A stretch of 57,180 bases of DNA from Burkholderiales bacterium (GCA_030833315.1 JAURHM010000013.1:1-57180); one strand, 5' to 3'; shown: positions 15,768 through 24,894, counted from the stretch's first letter. Numbers and translations are program-made. Notes: a model not told the origin generated them from the sequence alone.

Positions 15768-16813
15768 TGTTTCCACCCCTCCTTCATCGATGAGGCTGCA
15801 GCCGGGTTGGTCGCCCCGCCACCGCTTTTTTGTTGTGCGATCGCGTCGCGATACCAGTATTCGTGATGTTCCTTGGCCCAGGTTTCGTCGACATAACCGG
15901 TGCGCATCGCATCGTAAGCACCTTCAACGCCGATCGTGCCGAGGTAGATGTGGCTCAGGCCCATGGTCAGGAACAGCACTGCAGCAACCGCGTGGATGAC
16001 GTTGGCGGTCTGCATCAACTCACGACCCTGCTCGAAATTCGGGAAGTTGAGAATGAAGCCGGTGATGCTGACCACCAGACCCAGCAAGGTCACACCCAGC
16101 CAGAACCAGACCTTCTCGCCGGCATTGAAGCGGTCGGAAGGCACATGTTCACCCGACACCAGTCCACCGAATTTGGCCAGCCATTTCAGGTCATGCGCTT
16201 TCGGGAAATTGTCTTTCACGAAGGTCACGAACATCAGCACCACGCAGAACGCGAACACCGGACCGACGAAGTTATGGATGTACTTCGACAGCGTTGCCAA
16301 CCAGGAAAACAGCGTGAAGCCAACCACCGGCAAGATGACGTGCTTACCGAACAGAATGATCACCCCGGTCACCGACAGCAGAATAAAACTGATCGCAGCA
16401 CCCCAGTGCACCATCCGGTCCCAGGAGGCGAAACGCAGCAGCTGCCGGCCCGTGGGCTTCTCGTGCAGCTTGATCGGCCCCTTCCAGTAATAGAAGCCGC
16501 CGATGATCGCCATGATGGCCACCAGCAGCCAGCCACCATAAATGGTCACCAGATTGTTGCGGATCTGCCGCCAGGTTTCTCCCTCGGGCTGCATCAACAC
16601 CGAGGACTCCACGCCACGTACCTGAGTCGTTTGATACTTGTTATCACCGCCGCGGACATCGCGCCAGACCGGCGCGTTGTTGCCGGGCTGCGACTGCTGG
16701 CGTGCCGCCTGGTCCTGCTCCGAGCTTGCGTCAGCGGCAAATGCCGGCATCGTGAATCCGAATGCCAACGCCGCCAGTCCCGCGCACAGCCATTGCCTCA
16801 TACCGACCTGCAT
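15764..16813 (-). CDS. fdhC: Formate dehydrogenase gamma subunit (cytochrome b556)
   Basis: The start at 16813 (MQVGMRQWLCAG) is preceded by a strong AAAGGAGGAG site; a much longer frame exists but is not family-like. The 349-residue protein has a signal peptide (cleaved near AFAAD), a periplasmic stretch of about 65 residues, then five hydrophobic spans. Likely heme b ligands are the His residues in RMVHWG, KYIHNFVGP, NVIHAV and LSHIYLG. It takes electrons from the beta subunit and passes them to quinone in the inner membrane. It is longer at its N-terminus than Escherichia coli FdnI, as often seen in betaproteobacteria. Located downstream of FDH beta and a small lipoprotein. Confidence 0.92.
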   Translation of the reverse strand: MQVGMRQWLCAGLAALAFGFTMPAFAADASSEQDQAARQQSQPGNNAPVWRDVRGGDNKYQTTQVRGVESSVLMQPEGETWRQIRNNLVTIYGGWLLVAIMAIIGGFYYWKGPIKLHEKPTGRQLLRFASWDRMVHWGAAISFILLSVTGVIILFGKHVILPVVGFTLFSWLATLSKYIHNFVGPVFAFCVVLMFVTFVKDNFPKAHDLKWLAKFGGLVSGEHVPSDRFNAGEKVWFWLGVTLLGLVVSITGFILNFPNFEQGRELMQTANVIHAVAAVLFLTMGLSHIYLGTIGVEGAYDAMRTGYVDETWAKEHHEYWYRDAIAQQKSGGGATNPAAASSMKEGWKQ

Positions 16814-16829
16814 GGCCACTCCTCCTTTG

Positions 16830-17054
16830 TTAATTCGTCGCACGCGTGTATTCGTTCTGGCCGTCGCTACGCGCCTTGATCGACTTCTCCCAGGCGGTTT
16901 TATCGCCTTTGAACTGGTCGTTCTCCCAGGGGCGGCCATCAGGCTTGCCCTGATACTGCCCCTGTTTGTAGACCGTCACCGGCTGTTTTTCACCGCAGCC
17001 GGCAGTCACCAAAGCCAACGAGCCAATCGTTGCCGCGATCACCAGTTTTTTCAT
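16830..17054 (-). CDS. Small lipoprotein inside the formate dehydrogenase operon
   Basis: A 74-residue protein from ATG 17054 (MKKLVIAATIGSLALVTAGC) with a lipobox LVTAGC, so the mature protein is a lipid-anchored peptide of about 55 residues. The rest is polar (YKQGQYQGKPDGRPWENDQFKG) and seems unstructured. An in-frame TTG at 17069, overlapping the FDH beta stop by four bases and preceded by GGGAG, would add MSKLS; it is a real alternative start. It lies between the beta and gamma subunit genes, implying a role in assembly or anchoring, but I know no function for the family. Confidence 0.75.
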   Translation of the reverse strand: MKKLVIAATIGSLALVTAGCGEKQPVTVYKQGQYQGKPDGRPWENDQFKGDKTAWEKSIKARSDGQNEYTRATN

Positions 17055-17065
17055 GCTGAGTTTGC

Positions 17066-17689
17066 TCAAGATTTTGCTCCCGCAGGCGGCGTCGCACCCT
17101 TCTCCGGTTTGCCATAAGCCGTACCCCAGCCCCAGACCTCGGCACCCTTGCCACGTTTCAGCACGCGGTTACGGTAGATGTCTGCAACCACGTCGGCGTC
17201 ACCACCCAGCAGTGCCTTGGTCGAGCACATCTCGGCGCAGGCCGGCAGCTTGCCTTCGGAGAGGCGGTTTCGGCCGTATTTCTTGAACTCTCCCGGCGAA
17301 TTGTCCGCTTCGGGACCGCCCGCGCAGAAAGTGCACTTATCCATCTTGCCGCGCATGCCGAAAGCACCATCCTGCGGGAACTGCGGTGCGCCGAAAGGGC
17401 AGGCATAGAAGCAGTAACCGCAGCCGATGCACAGGTCCTTGTCATGCAGGACAACGCCTTCGGAGGTCTTGTAGAAGCAGTCCACCGGGCATACCGCCAT
17501 GCAGGGCGCATCCGAGCAGTGCATGCAGGCGACCGATATCGACTTCTCGCCGGGCAGACCGTCGTTCAGCGTCACCACACGGCGGCGGTTCACGCCCCAG
17601 GGCACCTCGTGCTCGTTTTTACAGGCAGTTACGCAACCGTTGCACTCGATGCAGCGCTCGGCATCACACAGGAATTTCATTCTGGCCAT
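17066..17689 (-). CDS. fdhB: Formate dehydrogenase beta subunit (four [4Fe-4S] ferredoxin)
   Basis: A 207-residue electron-transfer subunit. Four Cys groups are visible: CIECNGCVTAC at residues 13-23, CMHCSDAPCMAVCP, CIGCGYCFYACP, and CTFC paired with the later CAEMC. This is the usual arrangement of FdnH/FdoH-type subunits, though no C-terminal membrane helix is present; the Escherichia coli FdnH is longer and carries one. GAPQFP after the third cluster is typical. The start ATG at 17689 has AGGAGA upstream. It relays electrons from the catalytic subunit to cytochrome b. Confidence 0.94.
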   Translation of the reverse strand: MARMKFLCDAERCIECNGCVTACKNEHEVPWGVNRRRVVTLNDGLPGEKSISVACMHCSDAPCMAVCPVDCFYKTSEGVVLHDKDLCIGCGYCFYACPFGAPQFPQDGAFGMRGKMDKCTFCAGGPEADNSPGEFKKYGRNRLSEGKLPACAEMCSTKALLGGDADVVADIYRNRVLKRGKGAEVWGWGTAYGKPEKGATPPAGAKS

Positions 17690-17716
17690 GTTTATCTCCT
17701 AATGGATGTCTGAAGG

Positions 17717-20638
17717 TTATGCCTTGGCAACCTGGCAAATCGTGGTCTTGGTTTCCTGCATCATGGTCACGATGTCGTAACCATAAGTCGTCGCCGTATT
17801 GACCGCTTCGCCACGCACCACCGGGGCAGCCCCGTCCGGATAGTATTTCTTCATGTCCTCGCCTTCCCACCAGCCGGCAAAGTGGAAGGGCAGGAACACC
17901 GTGCCGGCGGCAACGCGCTCGGTTACCAGCGTTTTCACCTTGATCCGCGGTTTGCTCGGCGCCGGGGTCGTGACCCAGACGTATTCGTTGTTGCGCACAC
18001 CACGATCGTTGGCATCCTTCGGATTGATCTCAACGAACATTTCCTGTTGCAACTCGGCGAGCCAGGGATTCGACCGTGTCTCGTCACCGCCACCCTCGTA
18101 CTCCGTCAGACGGCCGCTGGTCATGATCAGCGGGAACTGTTTGCCAGCATCCTTGTTGGCGTCCTGCACCGTCTTGAACAGCACTGGCAGTCTCCAGCGG
18201 TTTTTCTGGTCGGCGTGCGTCGGGTATTTCTCGATCAGGTCCGGACGCGGGCTGTAGAGCGCCTCGCGGTGCAGCGGTACCGGATCCGGGAAGTTCCACA
18301 CCACCGCGCGCGCCTTGGCATTACCGAAGGGATGGCAGCCGTGCTTCATGCATACCCGCTGGATGCCGCCCGAGAGGTCGGTCTTCCAGTTCTTGCCCTC
18401 AGCGAGCTTCTTCTCGTCCTCGGTCAGGTCATCCCACCAGCCCAGTTTCTTCAACAGCACATGGTCGAATTCGGGGTAGCCAGTGGTCAGCTCGGCACCC
18501 TTGGAATGTGAGCCGTCCTCAGCTAGAAGATTGACGCCGTCCTTCTCCACGCCAAAATTCGCCCGGAAATTGCCGCCACCGTCCATGACATGCCGATCTG
18601 TCTGATACAGATTCGGTGAACCTGGGTGCTTGATCGCAGCAGTGCCGAAACACGGCCACGGCAGGCCGAAATAATCGCCGTCGAGAACATAACCGGTTTT
18701 CGCGTCCTTACCACCCTTGGCGCGCAGCGTTTTAACGTCGAACACATGCATATTGCGCATATGCGCCTGCAGACGCTCTGGCGACTGCCCGGTGTAACCG
18801 ATGGTCCATACTCCGCGGTTGATCTCGCGAAGCGTATCTTCCATGTCCGGCTCGTCCATACCGCCCTTGCCCTTCACCACTTTGATCTTTGCGGTGAGTT
18901 CCTTGGCATAGCCGAATTTCTGCGCCAGCTGATACATGATCATGTGATCAGTGCGAGATTCGAACATCGGCTCAATGACCTTCTCGCGCCACTGAATCGA
19001 ACGATTCGAAGCCGTGCACGAACCCGAACACTCCAACTGGGTTGCTGCCGGCAGCAGGTAAACGCCGTCCTTGCGCGCCATCGCCGCCATCGCCGCACTG
19101 GCCGACGGATACGGATCAACCACCACCAGCAGTTCGAGCTTTTTCATCGCTTCGATCATTTCCTTGCCGCGGTTCTGGCTGTTCGGCGCGTGCCCCCAGT
19201 ACACCACCGCTTTCAGGTTTGAATCCTGGTCGATCAGCTCATTCTTTTCGAGCACCGCATCAATCCATCGCGATACAGTGATACCCGGCTTGGTCATCAT
19301 GCCCGGCGCGAACTGTTTCTTGATCCACTCGAAGTCGACGCCCCAGACGCTGGCGAAGTGCTTCCACGAGCCCTCGGCGATGCCGTAGTAGCCCGGCAAC
19401 GAATCCGGATTCGGACCGACGTCGGTCGCGCCCTGCACGTTGTCATGGCCGCGGTAGATGTTGGTACCACCGCCGGAAACACCGACGTTGCCCAGCGCCA
19501 GCTGCAGCAAGCAAGAGGCGCGGACGACCGCATTGCCGTTGGTGTGCTGGGTCTGCCCCATTGCCCAGACGATGGTGCTGGGCTTGTTCTTGGCCATTTT
19601 CTCAGCCACGTCGCGGACTTCGGCCTCCTTCATGCCGGTGACCCGCTCCACCTCCTCCGGCGTCCACTTGGCGGCCTCTTCCTTCACCTTGTCCATGCCG
19701 TAGACACGGGCCTTGATGTATTCCTTGTCTTCCCAGCCGTTCTTGAAGATGTGATGCAGCATGCCCATCAGGAACGCAACGTCGGTTCCCGAACGGATGC
19801 GGTAAAAGGTATCGGCTTTGGCGGCCGTGCGCGTGAAGCGCGGATCAACGACGATGACTTTGGCACCGTTCTCCTTCGCATGCAGCGTGTGCAACATCGA
19901 CACCGGGTGCGCCTCCGCCGCGTTCGATCCGAAGAACAGAATGCACTTGGAATTCTGTTCGTCGTTGTAGGAGTTGGTCATCGCACCATAGCCCCAGGTA
20001 TTGGCGACGCCGGCGACCGTGGTCGAGTGGCAGATCCGCGCCTGATGGTCCATGTTGTTGGTGCCGAAGAACGACACAAACTTGCGGAACAGGTAAGCCT
20101 GTTCGTTGTTGTGCTTGGAAGAACCAATCCAGAAGGTCGCGTCCGGGCCCGATTCCTTGCGGATTTTCATCAGTTTTTCGCTGACTTCATTCAAAGCCAC
20201 ATCCCAGGAAATCTTTTCCCACTTGCCGTCCTTCAACTTCATCGGCGTGCGCAGGCGATGTGAAATCTCGTGCATGCCGTGCTCGCGGATCGAAGCACCT
20301 TTTGCGCAGTGCGCGCCAAGGTTGATCGGCGAATCAAACACCGGCTCCTGGCGGATCCACACGCCGTTCTGAACCACCGCGTCGATGGCGCAGCCGACCG
20401 AGCAATGGGTGCAGACCGTGCGTTTGACCTGGATGTCACTGGCCGGCTTATCGGCGGCCTGCGCCTTGCGCATCACCGGGAACGGCAGCTGCGAAAGCGC
20501 CACGGCGCCGCCGGTAGCAAGGCCGCTGCGTTTGAGGAATGTGCGACGATCTATCGTGTTGCCGATGAAGGCCGACGCACTGCGCGTCAGACGGCTTTGC
20601 GAGGTCGCGGTTTTGGTGGATTTCCGGGTGAGTAACAT
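17717..20638 (-). CDS. fdhA: Formate dehydrogenase catalytic (alpha) subunit, Mo/W-bis-MGD, Cys type
   Basis: The start at 20638 (MLLTRKSTKT), with GAGGAG upstream, gives 973 residues. A Tat signal carries DRRTFLKRSG (twin Arg at 31-32). A proximal [4Fe-4S] cluster is bound by Cys76, Cys79, Cys83 and Cys111. The metal ligand is Cys203, next to the essential His204 in ARICHSTTVAG; the codon is TGC, so this enzyme is not a selenoprotein. GGTNIYRGHDNVQGATDVG and TSGRLTEYEGGGDETRSNPW are typical of membrane-bound respiratory formate dehydrogenases. It oxidises formate to CO2 in the periplasm and feeds the beta and gamma subunits. TorD-like and small Tat genes precede it. Both Mo and W uptake systems in this window could serve it. 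Confidence 0.95.
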   Translation of the reverse strand: MLLTRKSTKTATSQSRLTRSASAFIGNTIDRRTFLKRSGLATGGAVALSQLPFPVMRKAQAADKPASDIQVKRTVCTHCSVGCAIDAVVQNGVWIRQEPVFDSPINLGAHCAKGASIREHGMHEISHRLRTPMKLKDGKWEKISWDVALNEVSEKLMKIRKESGPDATFWIGSSKHNNEQAYLFRKFVSFFGTNNMDHQARICHSTTVAGVANTWGYGAMTNSYNDEQNSKCILFFGSNAAEAHPVSMLHTLHAKENGAKVIVVDPRFTRTAAKADTFYRIRSGTDVAFLMGMLHHIFKNGWEDKEYIKARVYGMDKVKEEAAKWTPEEVERVTGMKEAEVRDVAEKMAKNKPSTIVWAMGQTQHTNGNAVVRASCLLQLALGNVGVSGGGTNIYRGHDNVQGATDVGPNPDSLPGYYGIAEGSWKHFASVWGVDFEWIKKQFAPGMMTKPGITVSRWIDAVLEKNELIDQDSNLKAVVYWGHAPNSQNRGKEMIEAMKKLELLVVVDPYPSASAAMAAMARKDGVYLLPAATQLECSGSCTASNRSIQWREKVIEPMFESRTDHMIMYQLAQKFGYAKELTAKIKVVKGKGGMDEPDMEDTLREINRGVWTIGYTGQSPERLQAHMRNMHVFDVKTLRAKGGKDAKTGYVLDGDYFGLPWPCFGTAAIKHPGSPNLYQTDRHVMDGGGNFRANFGVEKDGVNLLAEDGSHSKGAELTTGYPEFDHVLLKKLGWWDDLTEDEKKLAEGKNWKTDLSGGIQRVCMKHGCHPFGNAKARAVVWNFPDPVPLHREALYSPRPDLIEKYPTHADQKNRWRLPVLFKTVQDANKDAGKQFPLIMTSGRLTEYEGGGDETRSNPWLAELQQEMFVEINPKDANDRGVRNNEYVWVTTPAPSKPRIKVKTLVTERVAAGTVFLPFHFAGWWEGEDMKKYYPDGAAPVVRGEAVNTATTYGYDIVTMMQETKTTICQVAKA

Positions 20639-20648
20639 GGTGTGCTCC

Positions 20649-20840
20649 TCAGACCTTGGTGGTTTCGTAATAACGGCGAACGTGCTCGGAGAGCTGGTAA
20701 CCCTGCCCTTGCCGGGCCGCCTTCTTGGCTTCAGCCTTGTGCTCTTCACTGCCCTTGTTCGCAACAACGGCTGCGGCGGCAGCAACACCACCGGCTCCTA
20801 CTGCTGCAAAAAACTTCCTGCGGCTCATTTTGTCTTTCAT
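20649..20840 (-). CDS. Formate dehydrogenase region Tat-target small protein
   Basis: A 63-residue protein from ATG 20840, preceded by AAGGAGA. Almost the first half is a Tat signal (MSRRKFFAAVGAGGVAAAAAVVANKG); the remainder (YQLSEHVRRYYETTKV) is a short conserved tail. It matches the short Tat-target proteins repeatedly found beside FDH alpha genes. How it helps is not known; co-export or chaperoning of the alpha subunit has been suggested by context only. It ends ten bases before the fdhA start. Confidence 0.82.
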   Translation of the reverse strand: MKDKMSRRKFFAAVGAGGVAAAAAVVANKGSEEHKAEAKKAARQGQGYQLSEHVRRYYETTKV

Positions 20841-20853
20841 GACTGTATCTCCT

Positions 20854-21492
20854 TCAGGCAAGCTCAAAATATTGGGTTTCGTGGGTCAGAAAAGCATCGG
20901 CGACACGTGCAACCTTGCGGTAAAAATCAGCACCGGCAGCCTGGTCGACTTTTTCAAACAGCCGTCCATGCCAGGGGGCGAGGTAATGCTGAAAAAAAAC
21001 TTGCTGCTGCTCTGCCGCTTCTTCCGACATCGCGGCTTCGCCGATCAGCCCGCGCATCACATCGCACAAAGCTGAAAAATGATCTTCGTATTCATTGCTG
21101 TCATCGGCACGCACGTAGCCAATGCGGGCGAGGTCTTCGCGCAGCTCCGCAAGCACCTGGCCGCGCAGACGGCCGGACATATGGCTGGAGGCATACAGCG
21201 AAACCGGCGGCAGGCTGGGGCTGACAAACAGCGCGTCATATTCGTCGGAAACTGCAGCAGGGCTTGCTGCAGCCGCGGCCGCACACAGCGACTGCCATTC
21301 ACGGGCCAATACCGAATCTTCGGCGATGATCATCTGATCCGCCTCGGCGATACGTTCAAGCAGTTCTGCGGAAGGACGATCGGCAAACAGATGCGCAAAT
21401 ACTCCATAGAGAGCGGCTCTGACACCGTTCTCCCCCGTTGCGGCTGCTTCCGGGATTGCGCCCGCAGCATTTTCTGTAGTGACCGTCATCAT
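20854..21492 (-). CDS. TorD-family chaperone for the formate dehydrogenase
   Basis: A 212-residue, all-helical protein. After a low-complexity Ala-rich start it has RAALYGVFAHLFADRPSAELLERI, DEYDALFVSPSLPPVSLYASSHM and EYEDHFSALCDVMRGLI, followed by QQVFFQHYLAPWHGRLFEKV; the last matches the conserved PW-H helix of TorD/DmsD proteins. These chaperones hold molybdoenzymes and their Tat signals until the cofactor is inserted. It is first in the FDH operon, consistent with acting on FdhA. The start may be 21492 or 21489 (two Met codons). Confidence 0.88.
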   Translation of the reverse strand: MMTVTTENAAGAIPEAAATGENGVRAALYGVFAHLFADRPSAELLERIAEADQMIIAEDSVLAREWQSLCAAAAAASPAAVSDEYDALFVSPSLPPVSLYASSHMSGRLRGQVLAELREDLARIGYVRADDSNEYEDHFSALCDVMRGLIGEAAMSEEAAEQQQVFFQHYLAPWHGRLFEKVDQAAGADFYRKVARVADAFLTHETQYFELA

Positions 21493-21547
21493 GTGAAATT
21501 CTGCCTATCTTATGGGTCTTTAAAGCAAAATTCCACAATATCTGGAC

Positions 21548-21578
21548 GAAAAAATGCCCCACAAAAAAGAGGGGCATC
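21548..21578 (-). terminator. Rho-independent terminator after the polyferredoxin gene
   Basis: On the minus strand the arms GATGCCCC-type and GGGGCATTTT form a seven-base stem (21571-21577 with 21554-21560), a ten-base loop, then a run of six T. It lies 30 bases beyond the stop of the polyferredoxin gene and 56 bases before the TorD-like start. This separates the DUF3305/DUF3306/polyferredoxin unit from the FDH operon. Confidence 0.75.
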
Positions 21579-21607
21579 GGGGTCCAGGAAAGAGTGTCAG
21601 GATATTG

Positions 21608-23686
21608 TCAGAATTCATCGATGTTGCTCTGCGGCGAATTCTGCATCAGATCCATCACACGGCAATCCGCGCACATCTTGATGCGCTCCAGCGCACCCTG
21701 CTGCGAGAACATCGAGTGTTTGCCGAGCCGCGCCAGCATGCCATCCACCATCTTTTTGGTTCCAAAAGCTTTTCCGCATTTGATACAGGCAAAAGGTTCG
21801 GCCTGATTCAACACCCGAGGCTGCTTCACCCCGGCCATCAGCGCCAGACGTGGCAGCAGATCAATGGCTTTTTCCGGGCATGTGCGTACGCACAAACCGC
21901 ACTGCACGCAATTGCGCTCTATGAAACGCAGCGCAGGCGCCTCCTTGGAATCCTGCAAAGCGCCTTCCGGACAGGAGCCGACACAAGCCATACACAACGT
22001 GCATTTGGCCTTGTCGACGGTGATTTCGCCGAAGGGTGCACCTGATTTCAGTGCAATCACATCGGGCGCCGGCTTCGCATGCGCGCGCAAATGATCGAAT
22101 ACAAAATCCAGCGTCGCCCGCTTGTCATTGGAGAAATTGAATCCCGCCGCCGGTATCGGCTGCAGGGCCGGCAACGCCGCAATGCCGCGCGCCAGTTCCT
22201 GCGTCTCAGCCGCCTTCAGCAATTGCAGGCGGCCCGGCGCATGCACAAAGCCGGCGAGGATGTCTTCGCCGATCGCCATCTGCCGCCCCAGCGCTTCGGC
22301 ATACTCCTCCGCCTCGGAACCGGCCAGCAGCACCACGACCTGGGTCGCGCCCAACGCCACCGCACCCAGCATCAGATCCAACCCCACCGACGCCACATGC
22401 AGCACTTCCACCGGAATCAGATTCGCCGGCAAGCCCTTGCCCGAACGCGCCAGCCGCGCAATCAGCTCGCGGCCATCGCTGCCGTTATGGAACAGCAGCC
22501 GTGGATTCTTACCACCCGCCGCCGCATAGGCCTTGAGCATCGCTTTAATCCGCGCCCCCATATCGGCCACCCGCGGATAGGCATAAGTCATCGCACCGGA
22601 CGGACAAACCGTCGCGCAGCCGCCGCAACCCATGCACAGATGCGGCTCGACCTCGACGCGATTTTCCTTGAGCAGGCTGGTGATCGCACCCGTTGAACAG
22701 ACGTCAATACATTTGGTGCAACCGGTGATCCCGGAGCGGCCGTGCGCGCAGATTTTTTCCTTATAGACAAAAAACTTCGGCTTTTCGAACTCACCGGTCA
22801 TCTGCGGCAACTTGGCCGCGGCCAACGCCTGCTCCAGCGGATCGCGCCCGGGCGCCAGATAACCCTGCGGCGGCTGATGCAGGCGGATATGCGGCGTCTC
22901 CGACAGGTCAAGCACCAGATCAAAGCGGTCGGTGCGCGCCTTTCCTGCGCGATCAAAATCAATCGCCTTCACTGCACCGCAAGCCGTGACGCAGCTGCGG
23001 TGCGATTTACATTTATCCAGATCGACTTGCAGCGCCACGCTGATCGCCGATTCCGGACAGGCTTCGACACAGGCGCCGCATCGCGTGCAGGCTTCAAGAT
23101 CGATCGGATTCGCCTGCTCCCAGGACACCTCGAACGCACCGAGATACCCCTTCAGATCAGTAACTTGCCCCGAATACACCGGATATCGCCGCTCGGCAGG
23201 CAATTCAGCGCCCTGCGCGTCATCGGTGATCAACACCGAAATAGATAGTGAATCCGCCAGGCGTTCCGCCCAGCCCAAGGCTACCGCACCGTGACCGACG
23301 ATCAGCAGATTATTACCGGCCTCGTAGTTAACCACCGGCACCGGCTCGGCATCGGGCAGGTCCGCAGCCGCCAGCAGCGCTGCCATTTTCGGCGCCGACT
23401 GCGCACCCTCCTCAGACCATCCGGCCGTCTCGCGGATATTGACGAAGCGGATCGCCGCCTGGCCGCCAAAATCATCATGCAAGGCCGAAAACAGCGAAGA
23501 CTCCTGGGTGCAGGCCACCAGCAGATCGTCGCCGCTTTTGACTGCGGCCTCGAAGGCCGCGACATGCTGCCGGCACAGGGCATCGTGCACGCGCGGCTCG
23601 CCGGATTCGCCCAGCGCAGCGGCAATGGTCTTGCCATCCATCTTCATGGTGCGGTTGCAATTGCACAGCAAAGTCTTGTGACGCAT
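21608..23686 (-). CDS. Polyferredoxin linked to formate dehydrogenase
   Basis: A 692-residue multi-cluster Fe-S protein. The N-terminus has CNCN at 8-10 and later Cys residues (ALCRQH, ACTQE). Residues 120-170 look like a small Rossmann-like unit (NNLLIVGHGAVALGWAERLA). Full CxxCxxCxxxCP motifs appear near residue 200 (CTRCGACVEACP), in the middle (CMGCGGCATVCP), at 562 (CTLCMACVGSCP) and at 593 (CVQCGLCVRTCP); CTKCIDVC and an irregular CKSHRSCVTAC add more. The C-terminus has two CxxC pairs (634 and 672), like a zinc ribbon. It has no signal peptide, so it is cytoplasmic. It probably moves electrons for FDH maturation or couples a soluble pool, but its partner is unknown. It follows DUF3305 and DUF3306. 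Confidence 0.85.
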   Translation of the reverse strand: MRHKTLLCNCNRTMKMDGKTIAAALGESGEPRVHDALCRQHVAAFEAAVKSGDDLLVACTQESSLFSALHDDFGGQAAIRFVNIRETAGWSEEGAQSAPKMAALLAAADLPDAEPVPVVNYEAGNNLLIVGHGAVALGWAERLADSLSISVLITDDAQGAELPAERRYPVYSGQVTDLKGYLGAFEVSWEQANPIDLEACTRCGACVEACPESAISVALQVDLDKCKSHRSCVTACGAVKAIDFDRAGKARTDRFDLVLDLSETPHIRLHQPPQGYLAPGRDPLEQALAAAKLPQMTGEFEKPKFFVYKEKICAHGRSGITGCTKCIDVCSTGAITSLLKENRVEVEPHLCMGCGGCATVCPSGAMTYAYPRVADMGARIKAMLKAYAAAGGKNPRLLFHNGSDGRELIARLARSGKGLPANLIPVEVLHVASVGLDLMLGAVALGATQVVVLLAGSEAEEYAEALGRQMAIGEDILAGFVHAPGRLQLLKAAETQELARGIAALPALQPIPAAGFNFSNDKRATLDFVFDHLRAHAKPAPDVIALKSGAPFGEITVDKAKCTLCMACVGSCPEGALQDSKEAPALRFIERNCVQCGLCVRTCPEKAIDLLPRLALMAGVKQPRVLNQAEPFACIKCGKAFGTKKMVDGMLARLGKHSMFSQQGALERIKMCADCRVMDLMQNSPQSNIDEF

Positions 23687-23727
23687 GGTTATCCCGTTGT
23701 TTTAATGCTGACTGCGACCCGCAAACT

Positions 23728-24291
23728 TTAAACCGGCCGCGGGTTCTTGTTCTGCTGTTCCGGCACTTCCGTTTTTTCAACAAACACATCCGCCGCCGGT
23801 TCCTGCACTTCAGCTGGCAACGCCGACTCGCTACTGCTCTCTTCTCCGCTCGCCGCAGCCAGACGCTGCTGCTTGGCTTCCGCTTCCTCCAGCTTCTTGG
23901 CTTCCGCGCGCCGCTCCTCACCTGCAACAATGATGTCCTGCGCGTGTTTCATCTGCTTCAGCATCGCCTCCGGTATCGGATCCGATACCGAATAATCGTC
24001 AATATAGGTGTCGAGCCCGTCCATCACATTGAAATGCGGCTCTTGGAACAGCTTGTTCAATGCCGCACGGCGCAACGATTCATCGACTTTCGGATGCAAA
24101 AAGCCGCGGAAATCGGACTCTATATTCAGCCCTTCGACCGGCGGCAGCACCGGCGGCTGCGCCTGGGTCGCCGGCGTCTCGGCAAAGGGCTTCGCTGCCA
24201 TCGGCTGCTCGCGCGCCTCTTTTTTGCGGCGCGACCAGCGCGACAGGAATTCCTCCGGCGCTTCGGTCTTTTTGGGTTCTTGATCGTTCAT
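23728..24291 (-). CDS. DUF3306-family protein
   Basis: The start at 24291 (MNDQEPKKTEAPEEFLSRWSRRK) gives 187 residues; a longer frame exists but overlaps DUF3305. The EEFLSRWSRRK opening and SDFRGFLHPKVDESLRRAALNKLFQEPHFNVMDGLDTYIDDYS core are the DUF3306 signature. The C-terminal third is a charged low-complexity tail (EERRAEAKKLEEAEAKQQR then acidic). No known activity. It is always found next to DUF3305 in molybdoenzyme, mainly formate dehydrogenase, clusters and probably helps maturation. Confidence 0.85.
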   Translation of the reverse strand: MNDQEPKKTEAPEEFLSRWSRRKKEAREQPMAAKPFAETPATQAQPPVLPPVEGLNIESDFRGFLHPKVDESLRRAALNKLFQEPHFNVMDGLDTYIDDYSVSDPIPEAMLKQMKHAQDIIVAGEERRAEAKKLEEAEAKQQRLAAASGEESSSESALPAEVQEPAADVFVEKTEVPEQQNKNPRPV

Positions 24292-24313
24292 GATCTGCGC
24301 AAACGGCAACGGC

Positions 24314-24823
24314 TCAATCCGGCCGCCAGTTACCCATGCGCCCTTTGTCCTTGTTGCTTGCGTATTTCTTCTTTTTGGGCGGCTCGGGCTTGTAGTTCTC
24401 TTCGCAATACTTCGCCATCCACGGCAGCAGTTCTGCCGGCAGCGGCACACCATCCACCGGTTCGCCGCTGTCCAGCCAGCGCGAACCTTCGTGATAACTC
24501 ACCGTCAGCCGCTGCGGCCGTGCCCACTCATCCTCCAGCCGCCACATGACAAACACTTTGGGCTGCGGCGAAGTGATGTTCATGTAATAACCTTCGGCCT
24601 CATCACGCTGCAAAACAATGTCAAAACCGCAAAACAGCACTTGCAGCAGCTCCGGCTTGTCGAGGATCACCCGCGGCTCAGCGACCGGCTCCAGATCGGG
24701 CACCACGCCCTTGGCTTCCCACATCTCGGTAGCCCAGCGATTGTTCAGCGCCATCCGCTCCATGATCACGGCAGCGGGCCAGCGAGTGGTCAAAATGGCT
24801 TTGGATTGCGACATACGCGCCAT
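24314..24823 (-). CDS. DUF3305-family protein
   Basis: A 169-residue protein. Conserved stretches are the ILTTRWPAAVIMERMALNNRWATEMWEAKGVV opening, NITSPQPKVFVMWRLEDEW in the middle, and TVSYHEGSRWLDSGEPVDGVPLPAELLPWMAKYCEENYKP towards the end. The tail is Lys-rich. It is cytoplasmic by sequence and has no known biochemistry. It starts the unit DUF3305-DUF3306-polyferredoxin and is divergent from moaA. A second Met at 24814 (MSQSK) is an equally plausible start. Confidence 0.85.
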   Translation of the reverse strand: MARMSQSKAILTTRWPAAVIMERMALNNRWATEMWEAKGVVPDLEPVAEPRVILDKPELLQVLFCGFDIVLQRDEAEGYYMNITSPQPKVFVMWRLEDEWARPQRLTVSYHEGSRWLDSGEPVDGVPLPAELLPWMAKYCEENYKPEPPKKKKYASNKDKGRMGNWRPD

Positions 24824-24894
24824 TCTGCGCTACCGCCCCCGGGGATTCAACCGGTGGATGCCCGTAAATACCTGATTTGCAAGTATTGTCATCC

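Noticed and set aside
17717-20638. Selenocysteine in FDH alpha
   Set aside because: The codon at the active site is TGC (Cys203); no in-frame TGA.
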